Assembly: GCF_000941055.1 (NCBI RefSeq)
Contig: NZ_CP007202.1
Span: 1,918,001-1,982,000, forward strand
DNA length: 64,000 nucleotides
Origin: Siansivirga zeaxanthinifaciens CC-SAMT-1
Lineage (GTDB): Bacteria > Bacteroidota > Bacteroidia > Flavobacteriales > Flavobacteriaceae
Reading direction: 5' to 3'
A program made the position numbers and the translations under genes. The notes beneath the pieces are model-generated. The model searched no databases, had not been told where the DNA came from, and saw only the letters and a program-made list of their open reading frames with translations. Of this stretch, positions 45,613 to 55,686 are shown piece after piece; within the stretch, counting starts at the first letter, position 1; each line of letters begins with the position of its first letter.

Positions 45613-46656
45613 TTAATGATTACCTAATTTATAATAAGGATCAGATTTTAGGTACTTACCACTTTTACTGTAATAATCTCTAGCAGTTGTAACGCCTAAC
45701 ACTTTTTTTTCTACATAATACACTTCGCCTGTTTTATAGTAAGTAGTGTATTTGCCAGATTCTGTTTTTTTGTATTTGGGTTTTCCGTTTGGGTGATAAA
45801 TTACTAAATTGTACGAAAGGTTTTTGTTCTTGCGTTCTTCAGAGCGTAAAACACCATTTGGGTAATAGGTTTTCCAGATACCTGTTTGGCTATTGTAATC
45901 GCCAAAACTCCCTTCTTCCTTTAAATTGCCATTCTCGTAATACCATTTCCAGGTATCTGTTTTGTAGCCATTGGCTACCTGTCCTTCAACTTCGGTATTT
46001 CCATTACTGTAGGTTTTTTTAAAAGCTTGCTTTTTATATTCGTTTGGGAAGTAATACTTAGTTTTTTGAGAATCGTAAAACGTAATATCATCATACTCAT
46101 CGGGGTAAATGGTTGTATTTATAATGGCACCCGTTGCGTCGAACTCATCCCATTCGCCAAAAGCAACCCCTCTTTTATAAATTCCTTTTTTTCTTAATGT
46201 TCCGTCTGTATTGTAATATTCCCATTCGCCATGCATCACACCATCAACAATACTGCCTTTTTTAAAAATATTACCTTTGGCATCAAAATAGGTTAGGGGC
46301 CCTAACAGATTATTGTTACTATAATTTCCTGTTACCTCTAAAGTGCCATCCTCACGATACCAAGCCCAGTCTTCGTATTTATTGTTGTTAATAAGTTTAC
46401 CATGAGCTTTTATTTTTCCGTTAGGGTAAAAATAAGTAGCCATTTTAATATTCGGATATTTACGGTCGTAACTTTCCTTTAACGATACCGTACCATCTTC
46501 CAGATAGTAAGTCCAATTGCCTGTTTTGTTATTTTTTTTGTATTTCCCCTCGGCTTTTATTTGTCCGTTTTCATAATATTCGGGTTGTTGTGCACTAACA
46601 AAAAAACTTAGTAAAAAGCAAATCAACAAAGTCATAGAGCGAAATTTAAAAATCAT
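45613..46656 (-). CDS. Secreted protein of MORN-type (YwqK-like) repeats
   Basis: A 347-residue protein with a signal peptide (cleavage after VSAQ). Almost the whole mature part is built of about nine MORN-variant units of the form YYxNGxIKxEGxY, with WxYYxEDGT between. I keep the 46656 start because it gives the positive residues of the signal peptide. Such proteins are often labelled YwqK-family antitoxin; toxin neutralisation is not proven. It is 93 bp from parD and faces the Dnd-like region with a 428-bp gap. Confidence 0.8.
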   Translation of the reverse strand: MIFKFRSMTLLICFLLSFFVSAQQPEYYENGQIKAEGKYKKNNKTGNWTYYLEDGTVSLKESYDRKYPNIKMATYFYPNGKIKAHGKLINNNKYEDWAWYREDGTLEVTGNYSNNNLLGPLTYFDAKGNIFKKGSIVDGVMHGEWEYYNTDGTLRKKGIYKRGVAFGEWDEFDATGAIINTTIYPDEYDDITFYDSQKTKYYFPNEYKKQAFKKTYSNGNTEVEGQVANGYKTDTWKWYYENGNLKEEGSFGDYNSQTGIWKTYYPNGVLRSEERKNKNLSYNLVIYHPNGKPKYKKTESGKYTTYYKTGEVYYVEKKVLGVTTARDYYSKSGKYLKSDPYYKLGNH

Positions 46657-47084
46657 AATTACATAGGTTTAAAACTAAAATGCCAAAGTATAAAAAAGCG
46701 CCTAAGCAATACATACGACACTTTTCGTATTTTTTAGAAAGTTTGGGAAGGTTGTTTTAGCCAAAGGCATGCCAAGTGAAATTACAGAGGGGTTTTAAAA
46801 GAAGTTTGAAATAAAAGTGAGAATTTAAGGGGTTTATTCGTGGGAAAATTGTTTATATTTGGGTTTTGTTTTTAATAATAAAATAGAACTGAAATTAAAC
46901 ATTGAACTAAAAAGCTATTGCACAAACAGCACCTTTATTTTCTAGGTAATAGTTAAGACAAAGCTGAAAAAATAAAAAATGTGTTTTTAGCAAATGCTTG
47001 AAATAAATGAGGAAAATCGTAAAATGAATATCCTAAATACCTGTGTTTTAGAACCCAATTGAAAAAAACTGATTTGCAAAAAGA
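46657..47084. other. AT-rich gap before the Dnd-like operon
   Basis: A 428-bp gap between divergent genes with no credible open frame. TATATTTG at 46854-46861 matches the TAnnTTTG -7 consensus on the plus strand, and could start the operon transcript about 220 bp before its first ATG. No attachment site, tRNA or direct repeat marking an island border is visible. Confidence 0.4.
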
Positions 47085-49298
47085 ATGACAATTGACGAAA
47101 TTTATAAAAATGAAGAAATAAGTGTTAGGTCATACCACGTTTGTAAATCCAACAACTTAAATTCATTAAAAGATTTAAAAGAATATTACTTCAAAAATAA
47201 ATCTTTCGATAAACTTCGTAATTGTGGCAGAAAATCTGATGAAGAATTAATTGAAATCTGCAACAAATATCATGGAGAACATTTCGATAACGATGAAACT
47301 GAAATCAAAAAAGAAAAGTCTCTAAAATCAATAATTTTAGAATTAACAAGAGTTCAAAGAGAAATAATAAATAGCTTTATTCTAGTCAATACAAATAGCC
47401 TTTCTGTTAGAAGCAAAAATGCTATAACATTTCATTTAAGGGGAAATTTGAAGATTAAAAACTTTGCTGAAAAAATTTTACTTTCCGACAGTTTTAATGC
47501 CAGAAATATAAGAAATGTTGGAGCCAAATGTGTTCCTGAAATAGAAATCTATATTTCAATTATAAAAGATTTTTTAATTGAAGTAAGTGAATCAGATAAT
47601 GAAAAACACTTAATTTCATTAAAGAATAATTTCTTAATTAAACGAACTTTTTCTATTTCAATAATCCCTAATAAAATACTTGAATCAGAATCAATTTTCT
47701 TATTGACAGATTTTTTGTTAAATCAAAATGCATTATTTGATGAAACTCAAACATTCATTGTAAAAAGGGCTTTCAAATTATATCAAAATCAGAAAGAATT
47801 AAGTCTAGATGATATTGCAGAAAGAATAAACTTAACTAGTGAAAGAGTTAGACAAATAAGAAAATTATGTATTGATAACCTTTTTAAAAAGCTCTTATTT
47901 ATTAAAAATTTCAAAGATGATTTATTTCAAAAATATAACATTGATATTAATTCTAATCAAATTGAAATAAATCAGGAATTAGTAGATAATATAAATTTTA
48001 CTAATTACACATATTTGTCGCGCGAGTTTGTTTCATACATTTTATTTGTTTATTTATCGGAGAAATTTTCTCTGATTGGAGAAATAGAAGATGTTTTACA
48101 ACCTAGATACTTTAACGCTCGAAATAGACATAATTGGAAGCATTTCTATTTAATAGAAAAAGATATTACAAAAGAACTAGATTTTATTGCTTTAGCTAAT
48201 GATATTGACAAAAGAATTAGTGAAAGAGTAATAGAATCTTATTCATTTAATTTTAAAAGCTACTTATCAAGATTTTTAACAAATAATAATTATGATTTTT
48301 TAGATACAGCATTTCCAATAGGAGAAAAAATAATTAACGAAGAATTTGAATTATATTTAGATTTGGATGAAAATTTAATATTTAAAAGAAATACAAAAAA
48401 GCAAGCTCACGAATATGCTTATGAAGCACTTGAATATTTAGGAAAACCCTCAAAAGTTAAAGAGATTTTTAAAAAGGTAATAGAATTGTATCCCAACTAT
48501 GATACCGAAGAAGCAAAAATCAGAGTTTCAATGAAACGGAAAAATGGTTTTGTGCCAATTGGTAGAAAAAGTGTATTTGGTTTGAAAAAATGGGAAAGTG
48601 AATTGGACAATTTCAAAGGAGGTACAATACGAGATATTGTTGAAGAATATTTAAAGCAATTTTCTGTGCCGAAACATATTTTAGACATAACAGAACACGT
48701 TTTAAAATATCGCCCTAAATCAAATCAAAATAGTATTCTACAAAATTTAAAGCTTGATGAATCTGGATTGTACGTCTTTTTTAAAAATTCTCATATAGGC
48801 TTAACAACAAAAAAATATGATTTTGATTATCAGAAAATACCAGAGTTAAAGGATGCTGATAAGAAAACTTGGGAAGAAAGGTTTGAAATGTTTAAAAACT
48901 TTGTAACGTTCGAAAAAAGACTTCCATTTTCAAATGGAGTACCCGAAAATGAAATAAAACTATATCGTTGGCTTAATGTTCAAAAAACCAAGCAAAATAA
49001 AGGGAAACTTGCGAACAATAAAGTTGAAAAACTAAATAGTTTATTAGATAGATATCCAAACATTAATGGTAGACGAAGATTGAATTCAAACGAGAAATAT
49101 CAAGAATTAATCTCATTTGTTTTAAATAATCATAGACTACCATCAGCAAATAAAAATGGTGAGGAAAATTTATATCAATTCTTTTACAAACAGAGAAAGC
49201 TATTTGATAAAAATGAACTTGACAGTAAAGAAGAAACTAAATTTATTGAAGTTGCTAAACTACTTCAAAATATAAAATATGAAAATAAAAAAAACTAA
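47085..49298 (+). CDS. Composite DNA-binding protein (alpha-CTD-like x2, sigma-4-like HTH, HARE-HTH-like x2, helicase-associated repeats)
   Basis: A 737-residue, Lys/Glu-rich cytoplasmic protein. Residues ~10-62 and ~103-165 each resemble the RNA polymerase alpha-CTD helix-hairpin-helix (VRSYHVC with LRNCGRKSDEEL; VRSKNAI with IRNVGAKCVPEI). Residues ~220-270 resemble sigma region 4 (LDDIAERINLTSERVRQIRK). Residues ~441-503 and ~513-575 look like two HARE-HTH winged helices (HEYAYEALEYLGKPSKVKEI). Residues ~595-658 and 668-730 resemble helicase-associated (HA) repeats. No nuclease or methylase motif is seen. It overlaps the next gene by 20 bp and leads the Dnd-like operon. It is probably a DNA-recognition factor or regulator of that system (inference). 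Domain calls are by eye. Confidence 0.72.
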   Translation: MTIDEIYKNEEISVRSYHVCKSNNLNSLKDLKEYYFKNKSFDKLRNCGRKSDEELIEICNKYHGEHFDNDETEIKKEKSLKSIILELTRVQREIINSFILVNTNSLSVRSKNAITFHLRGNLKIKNFAEKILLSDSFNARNIRNVGAKCVPEIEIYISIIKDFLIEVSESDNEKHLISLKNNFLIKRTFSISIIPNKILESESIFLLTDFLLNQNALFDETQTFIVKRAFKLYQNQKELSLDDIAERINLTSERVRQIRKLCIDNLFKKLLFIKNFKDDLFQKYNIDINSNQIEINQELVDNINFTNYTYLSREFVSYILFVYLSEKFSLIGEIEDVLQPRYFNARNRHNWKHFYLIEKDITKELDFIALANDIDKRISERVIESYSFNFKSYLSRFLTNNNYDFLDTAFPIGEKIINEEFELYLDLDENLIFKRNTKKQAHEYAYEALEYLGKPSKVKEIFKKVIELYPNYDTEEAKIRVSMKRKNGFVPIGRKSVFGLKKWESELDNFKGGTIRDIVEEYLKQFSVPKHILDITEHVLKYRPKSNQNSILQNLKLDESGLYVFFKNSHIGLTTKKYDFDYQKIPELKDADKKTWEERFEMFKNFVTFEKRLPFSNGVPENEIKLYRWLNVQKTKQNKGKLANNKVEKLNSLLDRYPNINGRRRLNSNEKYQELISFVLNNHRLPSANKNGEENLYQFFYKQRKLFDKNELDSKEETKFIEVAKLLQNIKYENKKN

Positions 49299-49461
49299 AC
49301 TATTGCAAAACCAAAGACTAAAAGATATTTGCAAAGATAAAGAAGTCAATTTTGAAACCATTGAAACTTTATTGGATTCAGTAAAAACAAAAAAATTGCT
49401 GAAAAGAAATAATTATCATCAGCAAAAAATTAATGATGTCATTGAAAATGCAATAAAATGA
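49279..49461 (+). CDS. 60-residue protein between the composite DNA-binding gene and dndD
   Basis: A 60-residue basic protein with no membrane segment. It starts 20 bp inside the preceding gene, and its TGA overlaps the dndD ATG (ATGA, 49458-49461). This double overlap is strong support for translation. I recall that small proteins annotated as DNA modification system-associated occur next to dnd genes, and this may be one; that is not verifiable here. The sequence is Lys/Asn-rich with a central helix (FETIETLLDSVKTKKLL). Confidence 0.68.
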   Translation: MKIKKTKLLQNQRLKDICKDKEVNFETIETLLDSVKTKKLLKRNNYHQQKINDVIENAIK

Positions 49462-51563
49462 AATTCTCGAATATAAAAATTAACAATTTCAGACAATATT
49501 ACAATGCTGTAAATATTGATTTATCAACTGATACTGACCAAAACATTGTAGTTATTGGTGGTAGAAATGGTTATGGTAAAACAAACTTCTTATTATCCAT
49601 TGTTTGGTGTCTTTATGGCGAGAAAATTTCTCAAATTGATGATAACTTTAAAAAGGAGATTCAGAAAGAAAAAAACTATTCGTCTTTTATGCAACAGTCT
49701 ATAAATTGGACTGCAAAAAGAGAAAATAAAGATACATTTTCAGTTAGTATAGTAGTTTCAGAAATAGAATTACCAGAATTGAATAAACTAAATTCAAACT
49801 CTGATAGTGTTATCATAACCAGAACATTTAATGTTACTAGTATAAGCGAAACACTTTCTATTTCAGATACTAATTCAAATATGGAAATATTTGATGATGA
49901 TGCAGATAAAATTAATTTCATCAATGATTATATAATTCCAATAGATGCTGCAAAATTTGTGTTTTTTGATGCAGAAAAAATCTCTGAAATAGCAAATTTA
50001 TCTATTAAGGAAGAAGGGAGTTTTATAAATGATGCATTAGGCAAAATATTAGGTCTTGATACATACGACACTCTAATTGAAGATATAGAGTTTTATATTA
50101 ATACCTTGAAAAAAGAAGGAGCGACAAAAAACTTACAAGAACAAATAGTTGATAAAGAAAAAGCAATTGAACTTTCTGAAATAGATATTGAAAAGCTCGA
50201 AGAAGAAAATGCTGAAAAACTTAAGGAGATTGATGATTTAAAGAAAACCATAAGACAATATGATAATCTTATATCGCAACACAGTAAACAAGGTAATTCA
50301 ACATTTGACAGAGAATCAATTTTATCTGAAATAGAAAAGCTTAAAGCAAAGGAATTTGAACTATCCGAAAAATTCAATGAATTAAGCGAAATAATTCCGT
50401 TAGCTATTTTGACAGGAAAACTTGAAGAAGTAAGCGAACATCTTGAAATTCAAGAGAAAAATTCAATATCTCAAAACAATTTAAAAGAAAATTCTGAAAA
50501 AATTGAAAATTTTATAGAGCTACTTTTTAATAAACCACCTGAACCTGAAAATTCTACTATGTCATTCAAGGACAAACTTTTTTATTACGATAAGGCCAAA
50601 AATTTAGGTTCAGAATTGTTTGCCTCTAATGGGAATTATCAAGAATTAGAATTTGAACACGATTTAACTAATGCAGAAAAAAATCTAATTACAGATGCAT
50701 TAAATCTTGTTAATTCTCAATCAAAAGATCTATTTGAAACTACTATAGAAGAATTCAATGAAGTACAAATTAAACTATCCGAATTCAATAAGACATTAAG
50801 TAAAGTTGATGCTGATTTGGAGGATGAATTGATTTTAGAATATTCATCAAAAAAGGAAACAGCTGATTAAAATATTACAGAAAATAATAGAAAAATTGGT
50901 GAAAACAATCAGCAAATATCAAAATTAAAAAGTGACATTGTTCGTTTAAATCAACAACTTTTAACTTTAGTGAAAAAGGTAGATATCAATGCTCAGAACA
51001 AAATTAAAATAAAAGAAAGTCAGAAATATATTGACGTCTTAAATACATTCCTTGAAGAACAGAAAAACAAACATAAAGACAGTCTTGAAAAAACTATTTT
51101 AAGCGAGCTAAAAATATTAATGCACAAGCTTGGAAGTGAAGAGAATAGCAGCAAGTTTATTGAAGATGTAAAAGTCACCATTTTGGCTTCTGGTCAAGGA
51201 ATGAAGATTACTCTTTTAGACCAAGATGACAATGAAATAAGAAAAGAAAGTTTATCTTCTGGAGAAAAACAAATTTATATTTCGTGCTTAATAAAAGCGA
51301 TTTTAAACGAATCTATACAGAGTTTACCAATATTTATAGATACACCACTTGGAAGACTTGATGAAGAACATAGAGATAATATTACCCGAAAATACTATCC
51401 TGCTCTATCAGAGCAAGTTGTATTATTTTCAACAAATAGTGAGATCACACCTAAACGCTACAAAGATATTTCTGAAAACATTTCGAAATCTTATTTATTA
51501 TTTAATGATGGAGCAAACACAAGTTTAAAAAAAGGTTACTTTAACAATACTAGCAATGATTAG
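49458..51563 (+). pseudogene. dndD: DndD-like SMC/RecN-type ATPase, interrupted by an in-frame TAA
   Basis: The frame is open from ATG 49458, stops at TAA 50868-50870 and continues in the same frame to 51563. Joined, it is ~701 residues, normal for DndD. Walker A is GRNGYGKT (Gly35-Thr42). A coiled-coil middle (residues ~215-500) has long Glu/Lys heptads. The C-terminal part has the ABC signature LSSGEKQ and Walker B FIDTPLGRLD. The stop falls in the second coiled-coil arm, so the first product keeps Walker A and the second would hold the signature and Walker B. DndD is an ATPase of DNA phosphorothioation systems. The gene overlaps both neighbours, so it is in a coupled operon. Confidence 0.85.
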
Positions 51564-53133
51564 ATTTAAAATAGATTCAGAAAGTACAGAATTATTAGAT
51601 AGAATTACAAGTATCTATAATTTTAAAAGAGACACAATTACAGGTAGAATTGCTTTGTCATTAAGTATTGAAAAAGGTCGTCTTTTTCACGAAAATGAAA
51701 ACAATCTACCTCAAAATGGTAGAGAATATACACCAACAAGTAACATATTTGGTCGTTTAGTAAATGACATTGACAATTTTACTCTTTATAAAACTATCTT
51801 CGATCAACATTATAATAAAGAGTTAACAGAAAGTGAATTTATTAAACTTTATAAACTTCATTTAAAAGATGGTCTTGAAATTTGGAATAACAAATTAAAT
51901 AATAGCGACATTACCAAAGGAGAACATATTTCACTTTTATTGAAACCCATCAAAAAAGGATTAACATTAAGATCAAAAACTGTAAAAACTAGTTCTAGTT
52001 CAAAGAAATTTAATGTAAAAGAATTTAAAGATCTTTTAACATTCGAATTAGGAAAATCAGAAGAAGGTGAAAATATTGAAATTAGAATTAATGATTTAAG
52101 AGAGTTTGATAATAGGAATATTGCAATTGCGTGAATGGCAGGTTCTGGGAAAACGCAATTAATGAAAGATATTTTATATCAAATTTCTAAAAACACCAGT
52201 AATGAACTGAAGTTTATCTTCTTTGATTATAAAGGAGAAGGAAATCCACAACAATTAAAGCCTTTTCTAGATGCTACAAAATGTGAATTTATTGATATTG
52301 TAAATGACGGTGGTATTGAATTTAATCCATTTCTATCAATAAGTTTAGACGAAAGACAAAGACCTTTCAGTATAAAAGCATTTGTTGACACAATAGCAAC
52401 TTTTGTTCCTAGTGTTGGTGTTGCTCAAAAAAATATTCTAACGAATGTAATAACTGATTTATTCGATAGTAAGAATGGTTCTTATCCAACAATAAATGAA
52501 TTATTTGAAAATTTAGAAAAGTATTACGAAGAAAATAACAGAAAACCCGATACGTTATTTGCAGGTATCCAAGATTTGACAACTAATATTTTTAATTGCA
52601 ATCCTAATAATACGGATATTTTAGATAAAAGTTTATATCTAAATCTTCCGCCAGCTTTATCAGACACTTTGAGACAGTTAGTTGTGTTTTTACTTTTGAG
52701 ATATTTCAATTCTTATTTTAGCTCTACAAATGATTGTGAGCCAAGTGACCATATTTTTCCATTACGTTATGTAATTGTGATTGATGAAGCTCATATATAC
52801 TTAAAAAATAAAAATGCTAGAAAGGCACTTGAGGAACTTTTGAGATTATTAAGGTCAAAAGGAGTTGTTATCGTTATGCTTTCACAAGGAGTTGAAGACT
52901 ACAAAACAAAAGACTTTGATTTTGCTTCACAAGTAAAACTTCCTATTTGTTTAAACGTTCAAAATAAGGACTATAAAGCCATTAGTAACTTTGTTGGAAC
53001 ACCAAGCAGTAAGTATAAATTGGAAACTGAAATCAAAAAACTAGAATCAGGAAAAGGACTTATAAACATTGGAGAACCCAAAATGATTGAATTAAGACAA
53101 TGGTGGAAAACGAAAAAGGAAGAAAATATATAA
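51556..53133 (+). pseudogene. dndE: DndE-HerA/FtsK-like ATPase fusion, in-frame TGA at the Walker A glycine
   Basis: The first piece (51556-52134, 192 residues) has a DndE domain (~1-120: IRFKIDSESTELLDRI, GRIALSLSIEKG) and a start of the ATPase domain (NIAIA). The same frame continues after TGA 52132-52134 with MAGSGKTQL, giving a Walker A GxAGSGKT if TGA was GGA. The rest matches a HerA/FtsK-like ATPase: YKGEGNPQQ, the Walker B VIVIDEAHIY and the sensor VIVMLSQG. The total is 525 residues. DndE binds nicked DNA, and fusion to an ATPase is a variant architecture. It overlaps dndD by 8 bp and ends the operon. Confidence 0.83.
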
Positions 53134-53431
53134 ACTAACACTAAAATTCATTCACATTTGTAATTAGCATTAGCCAAAACACAAATCAAAAATCGCAAAA
53201 GAATATTTTTTACCAAAACTCGATAATATTCTAAATTCCAAAAAATCTAAAAACTAAACTGAATAAAAATAAAGTATTTCAACTATTTCTAAAATTAATT
53301 ATTTGTTAGGAGCCTTCACTCAAAACGTCCTACAAATTCCCTATATGGTTCGTATTTCTTAAATTAGGGAATTAAAATGCATAGCCATCTTGTAAAATCT
53401 GCTTATCACTAAATTACCTAAGACGAAAACT
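53134..53431. other. Intergenic region after the Dnd-like operon
   Basis: A 298-bp AT-rich gap. An inverted repeat AATTCCCTA (53335-53343) / TAGGGAATT (53365-53373) with a 21-base loop is the only structure seen; it is not followed by a T-run. The promoter of the K+ channel gene should lie at its right side. Confidence 0.45.
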
Positions 53432-54148
53432 ATGAAAAAGAAAATAAGACGTATTGTTGAAGATAATACTTCTAAAAGAGGTAAAATATTTGATTATTTT
53501 ATTCAAACATTAATTATCCTTTCTCTAATTTCTTTTTCTATTGAAACATTACCAAATAACTCAATTAGAACAATTAAATTGTTGAATGTATTTGAAACCA
53601 TATGTGTAATTATTTTTTCACTTGAATACTTACTAAGAATTTATGTTTCAAAAAAACCATTGAAATATATATTTAGTTTCTATGGTTTTATAGATTTAAT
53701 TGCTGTGCTTCCATTTTATCTTCAAGGCGCCTTAGATTTAAGGGCTATTCGTGTATTTAGAATATTCAGAATATTTAGAAGTTTAAAACTTATTAGATAC
53801 AATAAAGCACTACATAGATTTCATATTGCTGCCGGTATTGTAAAAGAGGAAGTTGCCTTATTTCTTATAGTCACTTGTATATTTATTTTTTTTGCTTCAG
53901 CTGGTATATATTATTTTGAAAATGAAGCACAACCAGAAGTTTTTAGTTCCATATTTCATAGTGCTTGGTGGGCTATTGTGACTTTAACAACTGTAGGATA
54001 CGGAGATGTCTACCCAATTACTGTGGGTGGAAAAATATTCACTTTTTTTATTTTGTTAATTGGTGTTGGTATCGTTACAATTCCTGCTGGTTTAGTTGCA
54101 ACAGCACTGTCGAAAGCTAGAGAAATTGAGGATAAACAAAAAGAATAA
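53432..54148 (+). CDS. Voltage-gated potassium channel
   Basis: A 238-residue six-helix K+ channel. S4 (~104-122) carries Arg at regular spacing (RAIRVFRIFRIFRSLKLIR), and the pore filter is TTVGYGD (TVGYGD, 187-192). The following S6 is IFTFFILLIGVGIVTIPAGLV. A short charged C-terminus suggests no RCK domain. It probably conducts K+ in a voltage-dependent way. It is flanked by AT-rich gaps and is not clearly coupled to the Dnd-like operon. Confidence 0.92.
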   Translation: MKKKIRRIVEDNTSKRGKIFDYFIQTLIILSLISFSIETLPNNSIRTIKLLNVFETICVIIFSLEYLLRIYVSKKPLKYIFSFYGFIDLIAVLPFYLQGALDLRAIRVFRIFRIFRSLKLIRYNKALHRFHIAAGIVKEEVALFLIVTCIFIFFASAGIYYFENEAQPEVFSSIFHSAWWAIVTLTTVGYGDVYPITVGGKIFTFFILLIGVGIVTIPAGLVATALSKAREIEDKQKE

Positions 54149-54315
54149 AATAATTTTTAGAGTACATAATTAGAAACTCACAGTATTTCAATTTAGTAAG
54201 TTCGTATAGACCTATAATTTTAACCTCATAATTCATACTTAACCTCAAAAAAAGCAAACCATCCTTAAAAACCAAAATATTTTTTTCATCTTTGGAGTAA
54301 ATAAAAATCAACGCT

Positions 54316-54546
54316 ATGAGTAAAACAAAATTAACCATTAACAGTAACGGCTCTGTAAAAGTAGAGGGCGATTTTGAAATAGTAGATGCACAAGGTAATG
54401 CATACAATTTACAAGGGCGAACCGTGTTAGGTATTTGTCGTTGTGGATTATCGTCCAACAAGCCTTTTTGCGATGGCTCGCACCGTAACCACTTCGAACA
54501 CGAAGCAAAAGCTTTCGATTTACCACCAATGAAGCCTCGCTTATAA
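54316..54546 (+). CDS. CDGSH iron-sulfur domain protein
   Basis: A 76-residue protein with the CDGSH motif: Cys41, Cys43, Cys52 and His56 (CRCGLSSNKPFCDGSH), which bind a 2Fe-2S cluster. No membrane anchor is present. Bacterial members are redox-active and of unknown precise role. It is a short stand-alone gene 42 bp before the RhuM-Fic gene. Confidence 0.92.
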   Translation: MSKTKLTINSNGSVKVEGDFEIVDAQGNAYNLQGRTVLGICRCGLSSNKPFCDGSHRNHFEHEAKAFDLPPMKPRL

Positions 54547-54588
54547 GTTAAAAATCTGTTTTTTTAATTTATAAGCCACCTTATTTAA

Positions 54589-55544
54589 ATGAGCGAAATA
54601 ATTAAATATGAGTCTGTTAACAATCAAGTTCAAGTAGAAGTTGAATTTGATGGAAATACGGTTTGGTTAAACCTAAAACAATTGGCAACACCATTTAATA
54701 GATATAAATCTGTAATTTCAAGACATTTAAGTAAGATTTTTGATACTAAAGAACTGGATAAACAAGCAGTTGTTGCAAAAAATACAACAACTGCTTCTGA
54801 TGGAAAAATTTATCAAGTAGAATACTATAATTTAGATGCTATTTTGTCTGTTGGATATCGCTTTAATTCAAAACAAGGCACACAATTTCGAATATGGGCA
54901 AATAATATTCTAAAAGAATACTTAGTAAAAGGTTATACTTTAAACGAAAAGCGTTTAGCGCAAAAGGAGCAAGAGGTAAGTGTTTTAAAAAATGGCATTC
55001 AAATATTAAGTAGAGCCATTGAAGAAAAAGCTTCTAATAATCAATGGTTAGCTGCTTTTTCGAAAGGCTTGAGTTTGTTAGACGATTACGATCATGAAGC
55101 ATTAGATGCCAAAGGTTTAACCATAAGAGAAGCAAATTATCCAGGTTTAGAAGATTATCAAATATTAATCAATCAAATGCTAAACGAATTTGATTCGGAT
55201 GTATTTGGAAAAGAAAAAGATGAGAGTTTTAAAAGTTCCATAGCTCAAATAGCAAAAGGATACGGAGAAGAAGATTTCTATTCCACATTAGAAGAAAAAG
55301 CCACTATGCTCTTATACCTACATTGTCAAGAATCATTCATTTGTAGATGGTAATAAACGAATTGCAGCTGCCTGTTTTTTTAAAATTTTTAAAACAAAAC
55401 AACATGCTTTTTAATAGTAAACAAGAACCAATAATTAGCAACGATACGCTGGCGAGTTTTACATTGTTTATTGCTTCAAGTAAACCTGAAGAAATGGAAA
55501 CTGTTAAGCGTTTGGTGATAAGTGTTTTAAATAGAAATAAATAA
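54589..55544 (+). pseudogene. RhuM-family protein fused to a Fic/DOC domain, frameshifted at the Fic motif
   Basis: Residues ~1-150 of the first piece (54589-55353) match virulence RhuM proteins (NTVWLNLKQLA, RYKSVISRHL, YNLDAILSVGYRFNS). The C-terminal half is Fic/DOC-like. The catalytic motif HSFVDGNKR is encoded at 55333-55359, but in a different frame, and that frame continues to 55544 with the expected final helices. The frame changes between the codons for CQE and HSF, at about 55329-55333, by one added or two lost bases. Fic enzymes transfer AMP or phosphate to target proteins. A change at the catalytic motif inactivates it. Confidence 0.85.
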
Positions 55545-55686
55545 ATTTATTTTTAAAACAAAACAATTCTTTGTAAAAACGGCTTTAATATAAAAACTTT
55601 CAAAACCCGTTAATAACTACTAACAACTCCCATGGTTATTTTAACTTCAAATTCATAATTTGCAAGCCAATTAGAAATGAGTTTAA

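Noticed and set aside
52132..52134. TGA as a selenocysteine or recoded codon
   Set aside because: The position is a Walker A glycine, no SECIS-like hairpin was noticed after it, and TGA is used as a normal stop elsewhere in the window.
55677..55686. ATG just upstream of topB as its start
   Set aside because: It is in another frame from the conserved N-terminus; GTG 55687 fits the family start.
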